NCBI RefSeq assembly: GCF_900110995.1 | Contig: NZ_FOJF01000001.1 | Location: 4,624,803-4,688,802, forward strand | Origin: Chitinophaga sp. YR573 | GTDB lineage: Bacteria > Bacteroidota > Bacteroidia > Chitinophagales > Chitinophagaceae | Direction of reading: 5' to 3' | Length of the DNA stretch: 64,000 nt | Shown here: positions 52,761 through 62,119 of the stretch, in pieces | Position numbering within the stretch: position 1 is the first letter of the stretch | Layout of the letters: every line of letters begins with the position of its first letter | The notes under the pieces: model-generated | Database searches by the model: none | Told to the model about the DNA's origin: nothing | Seen by the model: only the letters and a program-made list of their open reading frames with translations | Translations under genes and position numbers: made by a program

Positions 52761-54476
52761 TTACCGGATAACTTTGCGGATGGCATCTACCATTTCTCCT
52801 ATGCTGCCGCCTCTTTCATTCAGGAAGCCCATATCAGTGTATAATGTTGCGCAATATTTACTGGATGTTTTTAAGGCACGCCATTCTGCCCATAGCTGGT
52901 CGTATTTCTGTACCGCAGGAGCCAGAATATTCTTGTCAGGGTTGGGTTTGGCATATTCCAGCATCATGATCCACATCTGCTCACACAATGCATATTTGAT
53001 ACGTCCGTAAGTGCAGGATACCCTGATGGCTTCTACTGTTGAATCTCCGCCGGGAATAGTTATATTTTTGGAGATATCTTCTATCTGTTTCCACATACCC
53101 GTTGCTTCTGCTTTTTCCGCCAATACTTTATCTGCGACATTCTCTTTTAAGATGTCGCTGATAACATCTTTATTAACGCTTACGGAGAAAAACTGATCGC
53201 GGGACCACCACACCTGGTTATTTGCATAGCTGTTGCATTGTCCTTTACGCACAGCTTCTATGCTCAACATGGCAATCTGCCGGAAGCGATCAGCCTGTAT
53301 GCCGGTCATGCCATGCAGCGCTGCAAATTCATAGAAGATTTTCTCTTCACTACGACTGGTATTCATCCCCCAGTGAGATACGACGTATGTATTCAGGTCT
53401 GTCCATATTTCACTGGTGATATAAGGGCCTGTCCATCCGCCACCTCTCGACCATGTATAGACACCGCATAACAATCCCTTGTTAAGGATGTCTTTAATAC
53501 CTCTTGGATTGGAAGGATTATTCAGCTTACCGGTAAAACGTGCATCCACGATCTCGTATTTAGTCTCCGGCCAGCCATTGATAACTCCATAAGCAGCGTA
53601 GTAAGGATGTGCACCTTTACCGTATACTTCCATCGCAGACTCTGATTCTACAATCTGTTTATGTTTACCGATACCCAGGGTAGGGTTGAAAGGTGTCATA
53701 CGAAGAAAATCGCCCTGTTGATATTTGATGGAGAAGATAAGATTGGGATGAGGAGCGATCGCATTGGTAACTGCCAGGTAGTAATCAGGATTGTTGTGGA
53801 AGTTATAGCCAAAGTCCCAGGTACGGTAAAAGAGTTTCTTATTTCTTTTAACGCAGATCTCATCCCTTAAAATATTGATAAATGTAATATGGTCCTGTAT
53901 GCCTTGTTTTCCATTGCCGATAGGACTCCCTCCTTTATGAAAAGGAGTATCGTGCAGGTAGGTTTCGCCGAAGCGTAATACAATGCCATCCAATTGCGGA
54001 AAGCGATCGAAAATACCGGCTATCTGTGCTCTTAGCAGCTGTTGGGTCATCGGGCGGTTGATATCCGGTTTACGGGCATCTCCTTTGGTACTGATAGAGT
54101 CTCCGTACTTTTCCCATATGGAGTTAGGGAAAACGATGAGGTCCGTGAACGGATAAACATTAATGCCGGCTTTTTTGTATTCTGCCAACTTACGTTCTAT
54201 CACAGTTGCAGTGCTGTCTATCCATCTCCTTTCCGGACTGTTAAGGGGAACAATGTTCTTTTGAACATTGTCGTAAGTGATGGCGCAGCTTACGTACCAT
54301 TTAGGTACCATTGCGTTAAACCCCGCAGATTTTAAATAATCAGGATTATTGTACTTGGTTACAAAAGGCGCTTCTCCCGGATTATTATATACCATATCCA
54401 TAATAAAGGGGAGGGATTGGGCAGCAGTTTCTCTGTTGATGAATAACAACAACAACAATGCAATGTTTCTGAACAT
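52761..54476 (-). CDS. Secreted TIM-barrel-like protein, possible glycoside hydrolase of unassigned family
   Basis: 571 residues, signal peptide (about 1-20, ETAAQ). I do not recognise a definite family. Strand-like motifs (GFNAMVPKWYVS, GINVYPFTDLIVFP, LDGIVLRFGETYLHD, LFYRTWDFGYNFHNN, FSIKYQQGDFLR, IVESESAMEVYGKG) spaced about 40 residues apart suggest a TIM barrel. The Glu in RFGETY or the Glu pair in VESES could be catalytic, as in GH67/GH5-like enzymes. The C-terminal ~200 residues are helical. It starts 6 nt after the AI-2E gene, so the two are co-transcribed. Confidence 0.6.
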   Translation of the reverse strand: MFRNIALLLLLFINRETAAQSLPFIMDMVYNNPGEAPFVTKYNNPDYLKSAGFNAMVPKWYVSCAITYDNVQKNIVPLNSPERRWIDSTATVIERKLAEYKKAGINVYPFTDLIVFPNSIWEKYGDSISTKGDARKPDINRPMTQQLLRAQIAGIFDRFPQLDGIVLRFGETYLHDTPFHKGGSPIGNGKQGIQDHITFINILRDEICVKRNKKLFYRTWDFGYNFHNNPDYYLAVTNAIAPHPNLIFSIKYQQGDFLRMTPFNPTLGIGKHKQIVESESAMEVYGKGAHPYYAAYGVINGWPETKYEIVDARFTGKLNNPSNPRGIKDILNKGLLCGVYTWSRGGGWTGPYITSEIWTDLNTYVVSHWGMNTSRSEEKIFYEFAALHGMTGIQADRFRQIAMLSIEAVRKGQCNSYANNQVWWSRDQFFSVSVNKDVISDILKENVADKVLAEKAEATGMWKQIEDISKNITIPGGDSTVEAIRVSCTYGRIKYALCEQMWIMMLEYAKPNPDKNILAPAVQKYDQLWAEWRALKTSSKYCATLYTDMGFLNERGGSIGEMVDAIRKVIR

Positions 54477-54482
54477 ATTGTA

Positions 54483-55559
54483 TTATTTTTCTTTGTCTTC
54501 TCCCATCAGGATAGCCCATGGTTGCAGTCCCTCTACCTTCTCACTGATAATACGGATAATAGCCGTGAGCGGAATGAAAAGGAACATACCGGGAATCCCC
54601 CAGATTAATTTGCCGGTTAATACGGCTATGATAGTAATTAACGGATTCAGTTTTACATTACCACCTACGATACGTGGCAACAGTATATTAGCATCCAGGA
54701 AATGTGCGACAATAAACACAATCCCTACCGTTAATGCTTGAGCTGGTGTCCCGTCTGCCAGCGTAATCACCATACTGATGGCCATTGCCGTATAAATACC
54801 CAGATAAGGTATTACATTCAGCACAGCCGCTATTACACTTATCAGTAACGCATATTTAACCCCTAAAATTGCGAAGGTAGATACCAGTAATACAATCAGT
54901 ATTGCCATTTCTGTCAGTAAGCCGATAATATACCGGTTGATCATACTCTTAGCGCTGCTGATCACTTCTTCTACCTTATGCAGCTGATCATCGGGGAACA
55001 GCGCCAGTATAAAACGTTTGAACAGGCGACGGTGGTATAACATAAAGAAAGTGAAGATCAGGAAGAAGATAGTGAGAATGACTACTTCGCCCACACCTAT
55101 AAAGGTTGCTCCCAGAGAGGTAAATGCTGTATCTTCCAGGCTACCGGCAGACCTTTTTAAGTAAGCCGTCTGCTGCTGATAATCAACATGATAAGTATTG
55201 AATACCCAGGAGCTGATCTCCTGCAGCATCCCTGTAAATTTGGTTTGCAGTTCCGGCAGGTGATGGGTAAAACTTACCACCTGGTGACTTAATAAGTAGA
55301 TGAACCCGGCTATCACCAATACAAATAACAATACTGACACTGCGGAAGCAAATCCACGATGTAATCCCCAATTTTCCAGTTGTCTGGATACCGGGAGTAA
55401 TGCAAAAGATATCAGCAAAGCAAAAAAGAGTGGAATAATAATGGTTTTCCCAAAGTGCATCAGGATCAGCACGAGTATAAGCGCATGCAGTATCAGGGCC
55501 AGGCGTGCATAAAAGGCCAGTTTAACGCTGTTCATAAAGTGAGTAATTTTAAACTCCAT
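54483..55559 (-). CDS. AI-2E-family (PF01594) membrane transporter
   Basis: 358 residues with about eight hydrophobic segments: LALILHALILVLIL, a hairpin IIIPLFFALLISFALLPVSRQLENW, ASAVSVLLFVLVIAGFIYLLSH, an amphipathic region, then GLLTEMAILIVLLVSTFAILGVKYALLISVIAAVLNVIPYLG (the conserved GV.YA...N.IPYLG). The family includes quorum-signal exporters and Na+/H+ antiporters, so the name does not prove AI-2 transport. It is the first of a two-gene unit with the unassigned secreted protein. Confidence 0.92.
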   Translation of the reverse strand: MEFKITHFMNSVKLAFYARLALILHALILVLILMHFGKTIIIPLFFALLISFALLPVSRQLENWGLHRGFASAVSVLLFVLVIAGFIYLLSHQVVSFTHHLPELQTKFTGMLQEISSWVFNTYHVDYQQQTAYLKRSAGSLEDTAFTSLGATFIGVGEVVILTIFFLIFTFFMLYHRRLFKRFILALFPDDQLHKVEEVISSAKSMINRYIIGLLTEMAILIVLLVSTFAILGVKYALLISVIAAVLNVIPYLGIYTAMAISMVITLADGTPAQALTVGIVFIVAHFLDANILLPRIVGGNVKLNPLITIIAVLTGKLIWGIPGMFLFIPLTAIIRIISEKVEGLQPWAILMGEDKEK

Positions 55560-55621
55560 CGTAATGGGGCCTTACAATGTAATAAATATTTGGCTACCAG
55601 AAGCATGCCAATGTTATATCT

Positions 55622-55629
55622 TATATTTG
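55622..55629 (+). promoter_or_regulatory. -7 element TATATTTG for the SGNH hydrolase gene
   Basis: Exact TAnnTTTG with an 18-nt gap to ATG 55648. Confidence 0.6.
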
Positions 55630-55647
55630 ATCAGGTAAAATCGTCAT

Positions 55648-56310
55648 ATGAAAAAATTACTGTTTTTTGTTTTCCTGATCATTGCTGGTGAAACCCTTTC
55701 TGCACAAAATAAACAGGCATACCGGGAAGATGTACAAACGATCAGAAAGTATGATCAGATGTATGAGCCTCCCTATCAGCCTATCCTTTTTATCGGTAGT
55801 TCTTCTATCCGTAAATGGAATGACCTGGAAAGGACTTTTGCAGACTATGTAGTGTTAAACAGGGGGATTGGCGGGGCCGTTGTAAATGATATCACTTATT
55901 ATCTTAATGATATTGTATTTCCTTATCATCCCCGTCAGATTGTTATTTATGTGGGAGAGAATGATTTACCGGATGAGCAGTCTACAGCCGATTCTGTTTT
56001 AAACAGAACGAAACGCCTGATAGAAGGGATAAGAGCTAAATTACCTGAAATATCTATTCTTTATATCTCTATTAAACCCAGTCCCAGCAGGGAAAAATAT
56101 CAGCCCAAAGCGATAGCAGCGAATGAACTGATACGTGAATATCTGAAGGAAGATAAGAATATTACTTTTATTGATGTTTTCTCTCTGATGTTAACGCCGG
56201 AAGGAAAACTCCGCCCTGAGTTATTTGTAGGAGATATGCTGCATATGAATGGGCAGGGATATAAGATCTGGCGTGCCGCGGTAGAACCTTATCTGTTAAA
56301 GAGATCCTAG
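55648..56310 (+). CDS. Secreted SGNH/GDSL-family hydrolase
   Basis: 220 residues, signal peptide (about 1-20). All four SGNH blocks are seen: LFIGSSSIRKW (Ser), NRGIGGA (Gly), YVGENDLPDE (Asn) and GDMLHMNGQGY (Asp/His). It is a lipase/acetyl-esterase-type enzyme of the GDSL-like class acting outside the cytoplasm. Substrate unknown. Divergent from the AI-2E gene. Confidence 0.92.
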   Translation: MKKLLFFVFLIIAGETLSAQNKQAYREDVQTIRKYDQMYEPPYQPILFIGSSSIRKWNDLERTFADYVVLNRGIGGAVVNDITYYLNDIVFPYHPRQIVIYVGENDLPDEQSTADSVLNRTKRLIEGIRAKLPEISILYISIKPSPSREKYQPKAIAANELIREYLKEDKNITFIDVFSLMLTPEGKLRPELFVGDMLHMNGQGYKIWRAAVEPYLLKRS

Positions 56311-56402
56311 GTGCTTTTTCTGCCTGGTACTAATAAAGAAGATAGTGAAAGGTTCAAAGAATCAGGCTTATTATTTGTTGTTCTTCTTTCCAAAAAAAAT
56401 TC

Positions 56403-57098
56403 ATGAGTAAACCATATGTAATCTGCCATATGATGAGTTCTGTGGATGGCAGAATCCTGTTGAAACAATGGGGCGAAAGAAAGGTTTCTTACACCAACAC
56501 CTATGAGGAAACGGCACTGGTGCACAATACCAATGCATGGCTTTGCGGCAGGATCACAATGGAAGAGGGCTTTGCCAGCAAAGAACCTTTACAGCTCAAG
56601 CCTGTCAGTAAACCGGTAGAACGGGTAGATTTTATTGCTCCTTATAAGGAAAAGTCTTTTGCTATTGCTATTGATCCTTCCGGTAAACTGAACTGGGCAT
56701 CATCTGTCATTGATGAAGATCATATCATTACGGTATTGACTACAGCTGTATCTGATGAGTATCTGGCCTTTTTACAGGAAAAGGGGATCTCTTATCTTTT
56801 TGGAGGAGAAGAAGAAATAGACTTTAACAGTGTCTTCGAAAGACTGTTCAGCATATTCAATATCAAAAGATTACTGGTAGAAGGGGGAGGAAGTATTAAT
56901 GGTTCTATTCTAAATGCAGGACTGATTGATGAATTAAGTCTTTTATCATGCCCGGTAATTGATGGTACTGATAATACACCTACTTTGTTTGATGTGAACG
57001 GATCATTACCCAAGACGCCTGCTTCTCAGCTGGACTTATTCTTCATGGAAGAGTGGGAAGATAATGTATGGTGGATCAGGTATAAAGTGATTAAATAA
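56403..57098 (+). CDS. RibD C-terminal/dihydrofolate-reductase-fold reductase
   Basis: 231 residues, cytosolic. YVICHMMSSVDGRI, NTNAWLCGRITMEEG and a C-terminal IKRLLVEGGGSINGSILNAGLIDELSLLSCPVI with the NADPH-binding GGG match PF01872. Such proteins reduce pterin or flavin precursors; only true RibD makes riboflavin, so the role is open. It may share readthrough with the SGNH gene 92 bp upstream. Confidence 0.9.
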   Translation: MSKPYVICHMMSSVDGRILLKQWGERKVSYTNTYEETALVHNTNAWLCGRITMEEGFASKEPLQLKPVSKPVERVDFIAPYKEKSFAIAIDPSGKLNWASSVIDEDHIITVLTTAVSDEYLAFLQEKGISYLFGGEEEIDFNSVFERLFSIFNIKRLLVEGGGSINGSILNAGLIDELSLLSCPVIDGTDNTPTLFDVNGSLPKTPASQLDLFFMEEWEDNVWWIRYKVIK

Positions 57099-57123
57099 TG
57101 AAATGGAAAGCAAGCGTAATAAG

Positions 57124-57813
57124 CTATTCTAAATAATAATGTCTGATCCTGTTAAAATCCTCATCTAACTCATACACCCAGGGAACCCCTGTTGGTATAT
57201 CCAGCGTAGTTACTTCTTCATCTGTTAAATGATCTACATACTGGATCAATGCACGTAAACTATTCCCATGGGCACATATAATCGCTTTCTTATGATTCCT
57301 TACCGCCTGCATAATGGTTTCTGTCCAGAAGGGGAGTACCCTGTCCATCGTTTCACTTAAATTCTCCGTTAGTGGTAATTCTCTTTCAGTAAGCCCTTTA
57401 TACCGGGGATCATTACCTGGAAACCGGGGATCTGCCCGATCTACTGCAGGTGGATGTTCATGAGGATCTCTTCTCCATTTATGCACCTGCTCTTCTCCAT
57501 ATTTGGCAATAGTCTCTTCTTTGTTAAGGCCCTGTAGCGCCCCATAGAAACGTTCATTTAAACGCCAGGATTTCTCTTCCGGGATCCACAATAAGTCCAT
57601 TTCTTCCAGCACATAATGCAGGGTTTTAATAGAGCGTTTGAGTAAGGAAGTAAACCCGATATCAAAAGAATAACCTTCTTTTTTTAACAGCTCTCCGGCA
57701 TGTTTAGCCTGTTTAATACCTTCTTCAGAAAGGTCTACGTCTGTCCATCCTGTAAAACGGTTCTCTAAATTCCATTCGCTTTGTCCGTGACGAAGTAATA
57801 CCAATTTTAACAT
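57124..57813 (-). CDS. gpmA: 2,3-bisphosphoglycerate-dependent phosphoglycerate mutase
   Basis: 229 residues, normal for GpmA. LVLLRHGQSEWNLENRFTGWTDVDLSEEG carries the phosphohistidine His9 with its RHG motif. The Glu-containing DLLWIPEEKSWRLNERFYGALQGLNK and the late ICAHGNSLRALIQ (second catalytic His) are diagnostic. Interconverts 3- and 2-phosphoglycerate in glycolysis. Divergent from GH92 (69 bp); TATATTTA, one mismatch from the -7 consensus, lies upstream. Confidence 0.96.
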   Translation of the reverse strand: MLKLVLLRHGQSEWNLENRFTGWTDVDLSEEGIKQAKHAGELLKKEGYSFDIGFTSLLKRSIKTLHYVLEEMDLLWIPEEKSWRLNERFYGALQGLNKEETIAKYGEEQVHKWRRDPHEHPPAVDRADPRFPGNDPRYKGLTERELPLTENLSETMDRVLPFWTETIMQAVRNHKKAIICAHGNSLRALIQYVDHLTDEEVTTLDIPTGVPWVYELDEDFNRIRHYYLE

Positions 57814-57882
57814 AGGTCTTATTTTGCTTATTAAATATAACTGAATAAAGTTTGTATTTTGTCAGTAATTAAGTTCCATCGT

Positions 57883-60207
57883 ATGAAATCGTTATTTAGG
57901 GTCTCAATTATCATGCTCACTTTGTATGGGTGCAGCGCTAATAAACAGCGTACTGACTTTACACACTATGTAAAGCCGAATATCGGGGTAGCACATAGCC
58001 GCTGGTTTTTCTATACACCTGCTGCCAGTCCTTTTGGTATGGCTAAATTAGCACCGTCTACTAATGGCAGTTATGGCAATGCCAGTGGATGGGAAGCCGT
58101 AGGATATGACGAACGTCATACTTCTATAGAAGGGTTCCCCAACTTCCACGAATTCCAGGTAGGAGGGATTGTCTTTGCGCCTACTGTAGGTCCTCTGCAA
58201 ACACAACCAGGCACACTGGAAAACGTAGCTGGTGGTTACCGCTCGAACTTCGACCGTAAAGATGAGTTTGCGACAGCAGGATATTATTCCGTTATACTGA
58301 AAGACTATCAGATAAAAGCGGAATTAACCGCCACAGATCGTGTAGGATTTCACCGTTATACCTTTCCTGCTTCAAAAGCATCCAATATTATTTTTGATAT
58401 TGGTCATAGACAAGGTGAAAGCGGTGCTGTTGTAGATGCAGATGTAAAACTGGTAGATAGCAACCGCATTGAAGGATATGTTATTACCAGTCCGGAATAT
58501 GTGAAGAAATACCAGAAGGGCGCTACTGTTAACATGTATTTTTCAGCAGTGCTGGATAAAACACCTGCTGCTTACGGAATATTCATAGACAGTATTCCTA
58601 TGGCCGGACAAAAAGAAGTAAAAGGGCCGGGTGCAGGGATGTACCTTACTTTTAATACCAGCGCTAATGAAGCCATTACCATCAAAGTGGGGCTATCTTA
58701 TACCTCTGTTGAAAATGCCCGTCTGAATCTTGATACAGAAGCCCAAGCACTGACATTTGACAAAGCTAAGCAACAAACCACTGATAAATGGAATGACTAC
58801 CTGCACCGCATCACGGTAGAAGGTGGTACTGAAGAGGATAAGACGAAGTTCTATACCGGTTTATTCCATGCCTTATTGGGCCGTGGACTGGCCAGTGATG
58901 TAAATGGTGCCTATCCAAAGAATGATGGCAGCATAGGGCAGATACCATTCAATGGTGACAAACCTGCTTATAATCACTACAACACAGATGCTATCTGGGG
59001 CGCTTACTGGAATCTTACACAGCTTTGGTCTGTAGCCTATCCTGAATATTATGCCGACTGGGTACAGAGTCAGTTACTTGTTTACAAAGACGCCGGCTGG
59101 CTGGGTGATGGTATCGCCAACAGCAAATACGTATCTGGTGTAGGTACCAACTTCACAGGGCTTGCAATAGCTGCTGCCTACAATGCCGGCATCAGAAACT
59201 TTGATGTAAACCTGGCATATGAAGCGGCACGCAAAAATGAACTGGCAGATGAAGGACGTTTACCAGGCGCGGGTAAACTGGATGTAGGTGCGTTCGTTAA
59301 ACGCGGTTTTTCTCCTTACATACCAGAGAGTGATACAAACCAGCGGGAGCTGACCACGAAAGGTTCTGCTTTTGGTGCTTCTCATACACTGGAGTATTCT
59401 TTTAGCGCTTATGCTGTTGCACAGTTTGCCAAAGCATTAGGTAAAACTGCAGATTATGAGCAGCTGATAAAGTTGTCTAAAGGATGGAAACTGTTATACG
59501 ATTCATCTGTTAAATTCATCAGACCTAAAGATAACAACGGACAATTTATAACACCTTTTGATCCTGCTGCTCCATGGGTAGGATTCCAGGAAGGTAATGC
59601 CTGGCAGTATACTTTCTTTGTACCACATGATGTGGAAGAGTTAGTAGCAGTAATAGGCAAAGATGTCTTCAATAAACGCCTGGATAGCATTTTCACTATC
59701 TCCCGGAAAAATATTTTTGGTGGTGGAAAAACGATAGATGCTTTTGCAGGATTACAGGGATTATATAATCATGGGAATCAACCTAATCTACATATCTCCT
59801 GGTTATTTAATTTCTCCGGCAGGCCGGATCTCACACAGAAATGGGTACGTGCTATCTGTGATGAGTTTTATGGAACAGAGGGGATACATGGATATGGTTA
59901 TGGTCAGGATGAAGACCAGGGGCAGCTGGGCGCCTGGTATGTAATGGCAGGAATGGGTTTATTTGATGTAAAAGGACTGACAGCGCCATCACCATCTTTC
60001 CAGATAGGCAGTCCTTTGTTTGATAAGGTGACGATTAATGTACCCGGAAGAAAAGCGTTTGTAATAACAGCTGCCGACAACTCAAAGCAGAACATATATG
60101 TTCAGTCGGCTATGCTGAATGGACAGCCTGCTTTAAGTGTTCCTTTTGCTGATCTTGTAAAAGGTGGTACCTTGGAATTGAAAATGGCAGCTACGCCCAA
60201 ACGATGA
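57883..60207 (+). CDS. GH92-family glycosidase (alpha-mannosidase type) lipoprotein
   Basis: 774 residues from ATG 57883, chosen for the lipoprotein signal (Cys17, LYGC); an upstream TTG adds eight unlikely residues. GH92 features: FTHYVKPNIGV.. and SPFGMAKLAPST at the N-terminus, GLFHALLG, GTNFTGLAIAAAYNAGIRNFDVNLAYEAARKNEL, EGNAWQYTFFVPHDVEEL and the calcium/catalytic-region signature GYGQDEDQGQLGAWYVMAGMG near 680. GH92 enzymes are calcium-dependent exo-alpha-mannosidases acting on N-glycans and yeast mannan. Its stop overlaps the start of yjbQ by 4 nt. It could work with the GH76-type mannanase upstream in the window. Confidence 0.93.
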   Translation: MKSLFRVSIIMLTLYGCSANKQRTDFTHYVKPNIGVAHSRWFFYTPAASPFGMAKLAPSTNGSYGNASGWEAVGYDERHTSIEGFPNFHEFQVGGIVFAPTVGPLQTQPGTLENVAGGYRSNFDRKDEFATAGYYSVILKDYQIKAELTATDRVGFHRYTFPASKASNIIFDIGHRQGESGAVVDADVKLVDSNRIEGYVITSPEYVKKYQKGATVNMYFSAVLDKTPAAYGIFIDSIPMAGQKEVKGPGAGMYLTFNTSANEAITIKVGLSYTSVENARLNLDTEAQALTFDKAKQQTTDKWNDYLHRITVEGGTEEDKTKFYTGLFHALLGRGLASDVNGAYPKNDGSIGQIPFNGDKPAYNHYNTDAIWGAYWNLTQLWSVAYPEYYADWVQSQLLVYKDAGWLGDGIANSKYVSGVGTNFTGLAIAAAYNAGIRNFDVNLAYEAARKNELADEGRLPGAGKLDVGAFVKRGFSPYIPESDTNQRELTTKGSAFGASHTLEYSFSAYAVAQFAKALGKTADYEQLIKLSKGWKLLYDSSVKFIRPKDNNGQFITPFDPAAPWVGFQEGNAWQYTFFVPHDVEELVAVIGKDVFNKRLDSIFTISRKNIFGGGKTIDAFAGLQGLYNHGNQPNLHISWLFNFSGRPDLTQKWVRAICDEFYGTEGIHGYGYGQDEDQGQLGAWYVMAGMGLFDVKGLTAPSPSFQIGSPLFDKVTINVPGRKAFVITAADNSKQNIYVQSAMLNGQPALSVPFADLVKGGTLELKMAATPKR

Positions 60208-60626
60208 AAATATACCAGGAATCATTACACTTAAGAGAAAGAAGGAGAGGCTTCCACCTGATTACGGCGGAAGTGATGCAGGCGTTTCCTCATATCAGGG
60301 AAATGAAGACGGGGATGTGTCAGGTGTTTATCCAGCATACATCTGCTTCTTTAACAATTAACGAAAATGCAGATCCAACTGTAAGGCAGGATTTTGAAAT
60401 GTACTTCAGTAAAACGGTACCGGAGAATGATCCGGAGTATATACATAATGATGAGGGACCGGATGATATGCCTGCACATCTGAAGGCTGCTTTACTGGGT
60501 AGTTCTGTGATGATACCTGTGCGTAATGGGAGGTTTGCATTTGGCACCTGGCAGGGGATTTATTTATGTGAGCACAGGGATCATGGAGGGCCAAGGAGTC
60601 TGATTATTACTGCATGGGGAGAATAG
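60204..60626 (+). CDS. YjbQ/UPF0047-family protein
   Basis: 140 residues. The family pattern is complete: GFHLITAEVMQAF, GMCQVFIQHTSASLTINENADPTVRQDFEMYF, DMPAHLKAALLGSSVMIPVRNGRFAFGTWQGIYLCEHRDHGG. YjbQ proteins have thiamine-phosphate-synthase activity in vitro; the true role is debated. ATGA overlap with the GH92 stop means translational coupling, which is odd as the two functions are unrelated. Confidence 0.93.
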   Translation: MKIYQESLHLRERRRGFHLITAEVMQAFPHIREMKTGMCQVFIQHTSASLTINENADPTVRQDFEMYFSKTVPENDPEYIHNDEGPDDMPAHLKAALLGSSVMIPVRNGRFAFGTWQGIYLCEHRDHGGPRSLIITAWGE

Positions 60627-60708
60627 CATTGTACCAGCACAGAACTCATGCCTGTTAAAATAGAAAAGCTCTCCCAATAAAGCCGGGTTTTATTTGTAAT
60701 TTTAAATT

Positions 60709-61284
60709 GTGGTACATAGTAAATTATTGAATCTTATTGCCGAACATGTGCAGATGGATCAACCTGATGAAGGGTTCGTTACAACCTTGTTCCGCCCATT
60801 GAATTGTGAAAAAAATACGATGCTGGAGAAAGAAGGGAAAGTTCCTGAATTCCTGTATTTTATTAACTCCGGCTTTGTAAGGGTATTTTATTGGGAGGAT
60901 GGAAAACAGATTACCACACATATTAACTGTCCTCCGGGATTTATTACATCCTTCAATAGTTTTACCTCTGGAACTCCTGCCCCTGATAATGTAGAATGTG
61001 TAACAGACTGTGAGCTGTTAAAGATCACTAAAGATGACCTGGAATGGTTATATCAGCGTAGCACCCAATGGGCTTTATTTGGCAAAATTATCTATGAAAA
61101 ATCACTTGCATATAATGAGACACGTACAAAAGAGATGATAGGTTTATCTGCTGAACAACGATATCTTAAACTGTTAGCTCATCAGCCTGAAATTATCCAA
61201 CAGGTACCTTTACAATATATCTCCTCTTATTTGGGTATAGAACCCCAGTCTTTAAGCCGTATACGAAAGAAGATAAGTTCTTAA
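60709..61284 (+). CDS. Crp/Fnr-like cyclic-nucleotide-binding-fold regulator
   Basis: 191 residues from GTG 60709; no ATG is suitably placed, and the first ATG in frame (60751) would cut the helical start. A cNMP-fold jelly roll covers about 20-115 (GKVPEFLYFINSGFVRVFYWEDGKQITTHINCPPGFI), followed by a helix and a short C-terminal HTH (VPLQYISSYLGIEPQSLSRIRKKI). It is of the Bacteroidota Crp-like group, whose effector is seldom cAMP. Adjacent SDR gene (58 bp downstream) could be a target. Confidence 0.88.
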   Translation: MVHSKLLNLIAEHVQMDQPDEGFVTTLFRPLNCEKNTMLEKEGKVPEFLYFINSGFVRVFYWEDGKQITTHINCPPGFITSFNSFTSGTPAPDNVECVTDCELLKITKDDLEWLYQRSTQWALFGKIIYEKSLAYNETRTKEMIGLSAEQRYLKLLAHQPEIIQQVPLQYISSYLGIEPQSLSRIRKKISS

Positions 61285-61342
61285 CATTTGTTCAGCAGGA
61301 ACTATTCCGGGCTACTGATCTTTGCATTGTAAAACAAACACA

Positions 61343-62110
61343 ATGAAAAGTATCAAAGGAAAGACCGTGTTAATCACAGGTGCCTCTTCAGGAATAGGAA
61401 AAGCATTTGCTTTCGAAGCAGCAAAAAAAGGAGCAAACCTTATTTTAACAGCGCGTTCATCACAGCAGCTAAATGACATAGCTACCCGGATAATCGGTCA
61501 GTATAAGACCAGGGTGCAGGTAATAGTGGCCGACCTTTCCCATAAAGAAGATATTGCAAAGTTTAACGGAGTAAAAGCAGATCTGCTGATTAATAATGCA
61601 GGCATAGGAAAGTGGGCCAACTTTTTAGATGAATCTTCTTATGAGGAAATGCTGGAGTTAAATATCAATGCACTTGTTAAACTAACACAGCTGGTATTAC
61701 CGGGTATGCTGGAACGAGGGGAAGGAGGCGTGATAAATATCGCCTCTACAGGCGCATTTCAGCCTTGCCCTTATGTGGCGGTGTATTGTGCCAGTAAAGC
61801 CTTTGTATTGTCCTTTTCTGAGGCACTGTATGGAGAGTACTACCATAGAGGGGTGACGATAACAGCTGTTTGTCCGGGTAATACCGCAACTAACTTCCAG
61901 TTGGCTGCAAAAGCGGATACAAAGGACATGGCTGTGGATACAGCGGAGTATGTAGCACAAAAAGGGTTGGAAGCATTTTTTAAAGGAAAGAGTTATAAGA
62001 TTACAGGGAGAGTTAATTATCTGCAATCATTCTTACCCAGGTTGTTACCAAGAAAGAGTATGATTAATGTGGTATCAGGTATGATGAAAAATAGAGTTGC
62101 TACTAATTAG
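61343..62110 (+). CDS. Short-chain dehydrogenase/reductase
   Basis: 255 residues from ATG 61343 (upstream TTG rejected). NAD(P)-binding TGASSGIG at 12-19, NNAGIG, and the active-site Tyr-x-x-x-Lys in VYCASKAF preceded by the catalytic Ser in NIASTGAF. Classical SDR family; the closest look is to the YqjQ/DltE-like group (acyl or sterol-type substrates). GATCTTTG (one mismatch) lies 18 nt upstream. Confidence 0.92.
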   Translation: MKSIKGKTVLITGASSGIGKAFAFEAAKKGANLILTARSSQQLNDIATRIIGQYKTRVQVIVADLSHKEDIAKFNGVKADLLINNAGIGKWANFLDESSYEEMLELNINALVKLTQLVLPGMLERGEGGVINIASTGAFQPCPYVAVYCASKAFVLSFSEALYGEYYHRGVTITAVCPGNTATNFQLAAKADTKDMAVDTAEYVAQKGLEAFFKGKSYKITGRVNYLQSFLPRLLPRKSMINVVSGMMKNRVATN

Positions 62111-62119
62111 TAGCAGCTC
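62094..62119. terminator. Compact bidirectional terminator overlapping the SDR stop codon
   Basis: TGCTACTAATTAGTAGCA (62098-62115) is an exact palindrome containing the SDR stop TAG; outer GAG/CTC pairs with one wobble extend it to 62094-62119. It ends one base before the convergent APC permease gene. Confidence 0.75.

Noticed and set aside
54430..54470. AAC triplet run as a phase-variable microsatellite in the 571-residue protein
   Set aside because: Only four units encoding part of the Leu-rich signal peptide; in-frame and too short to be notable.
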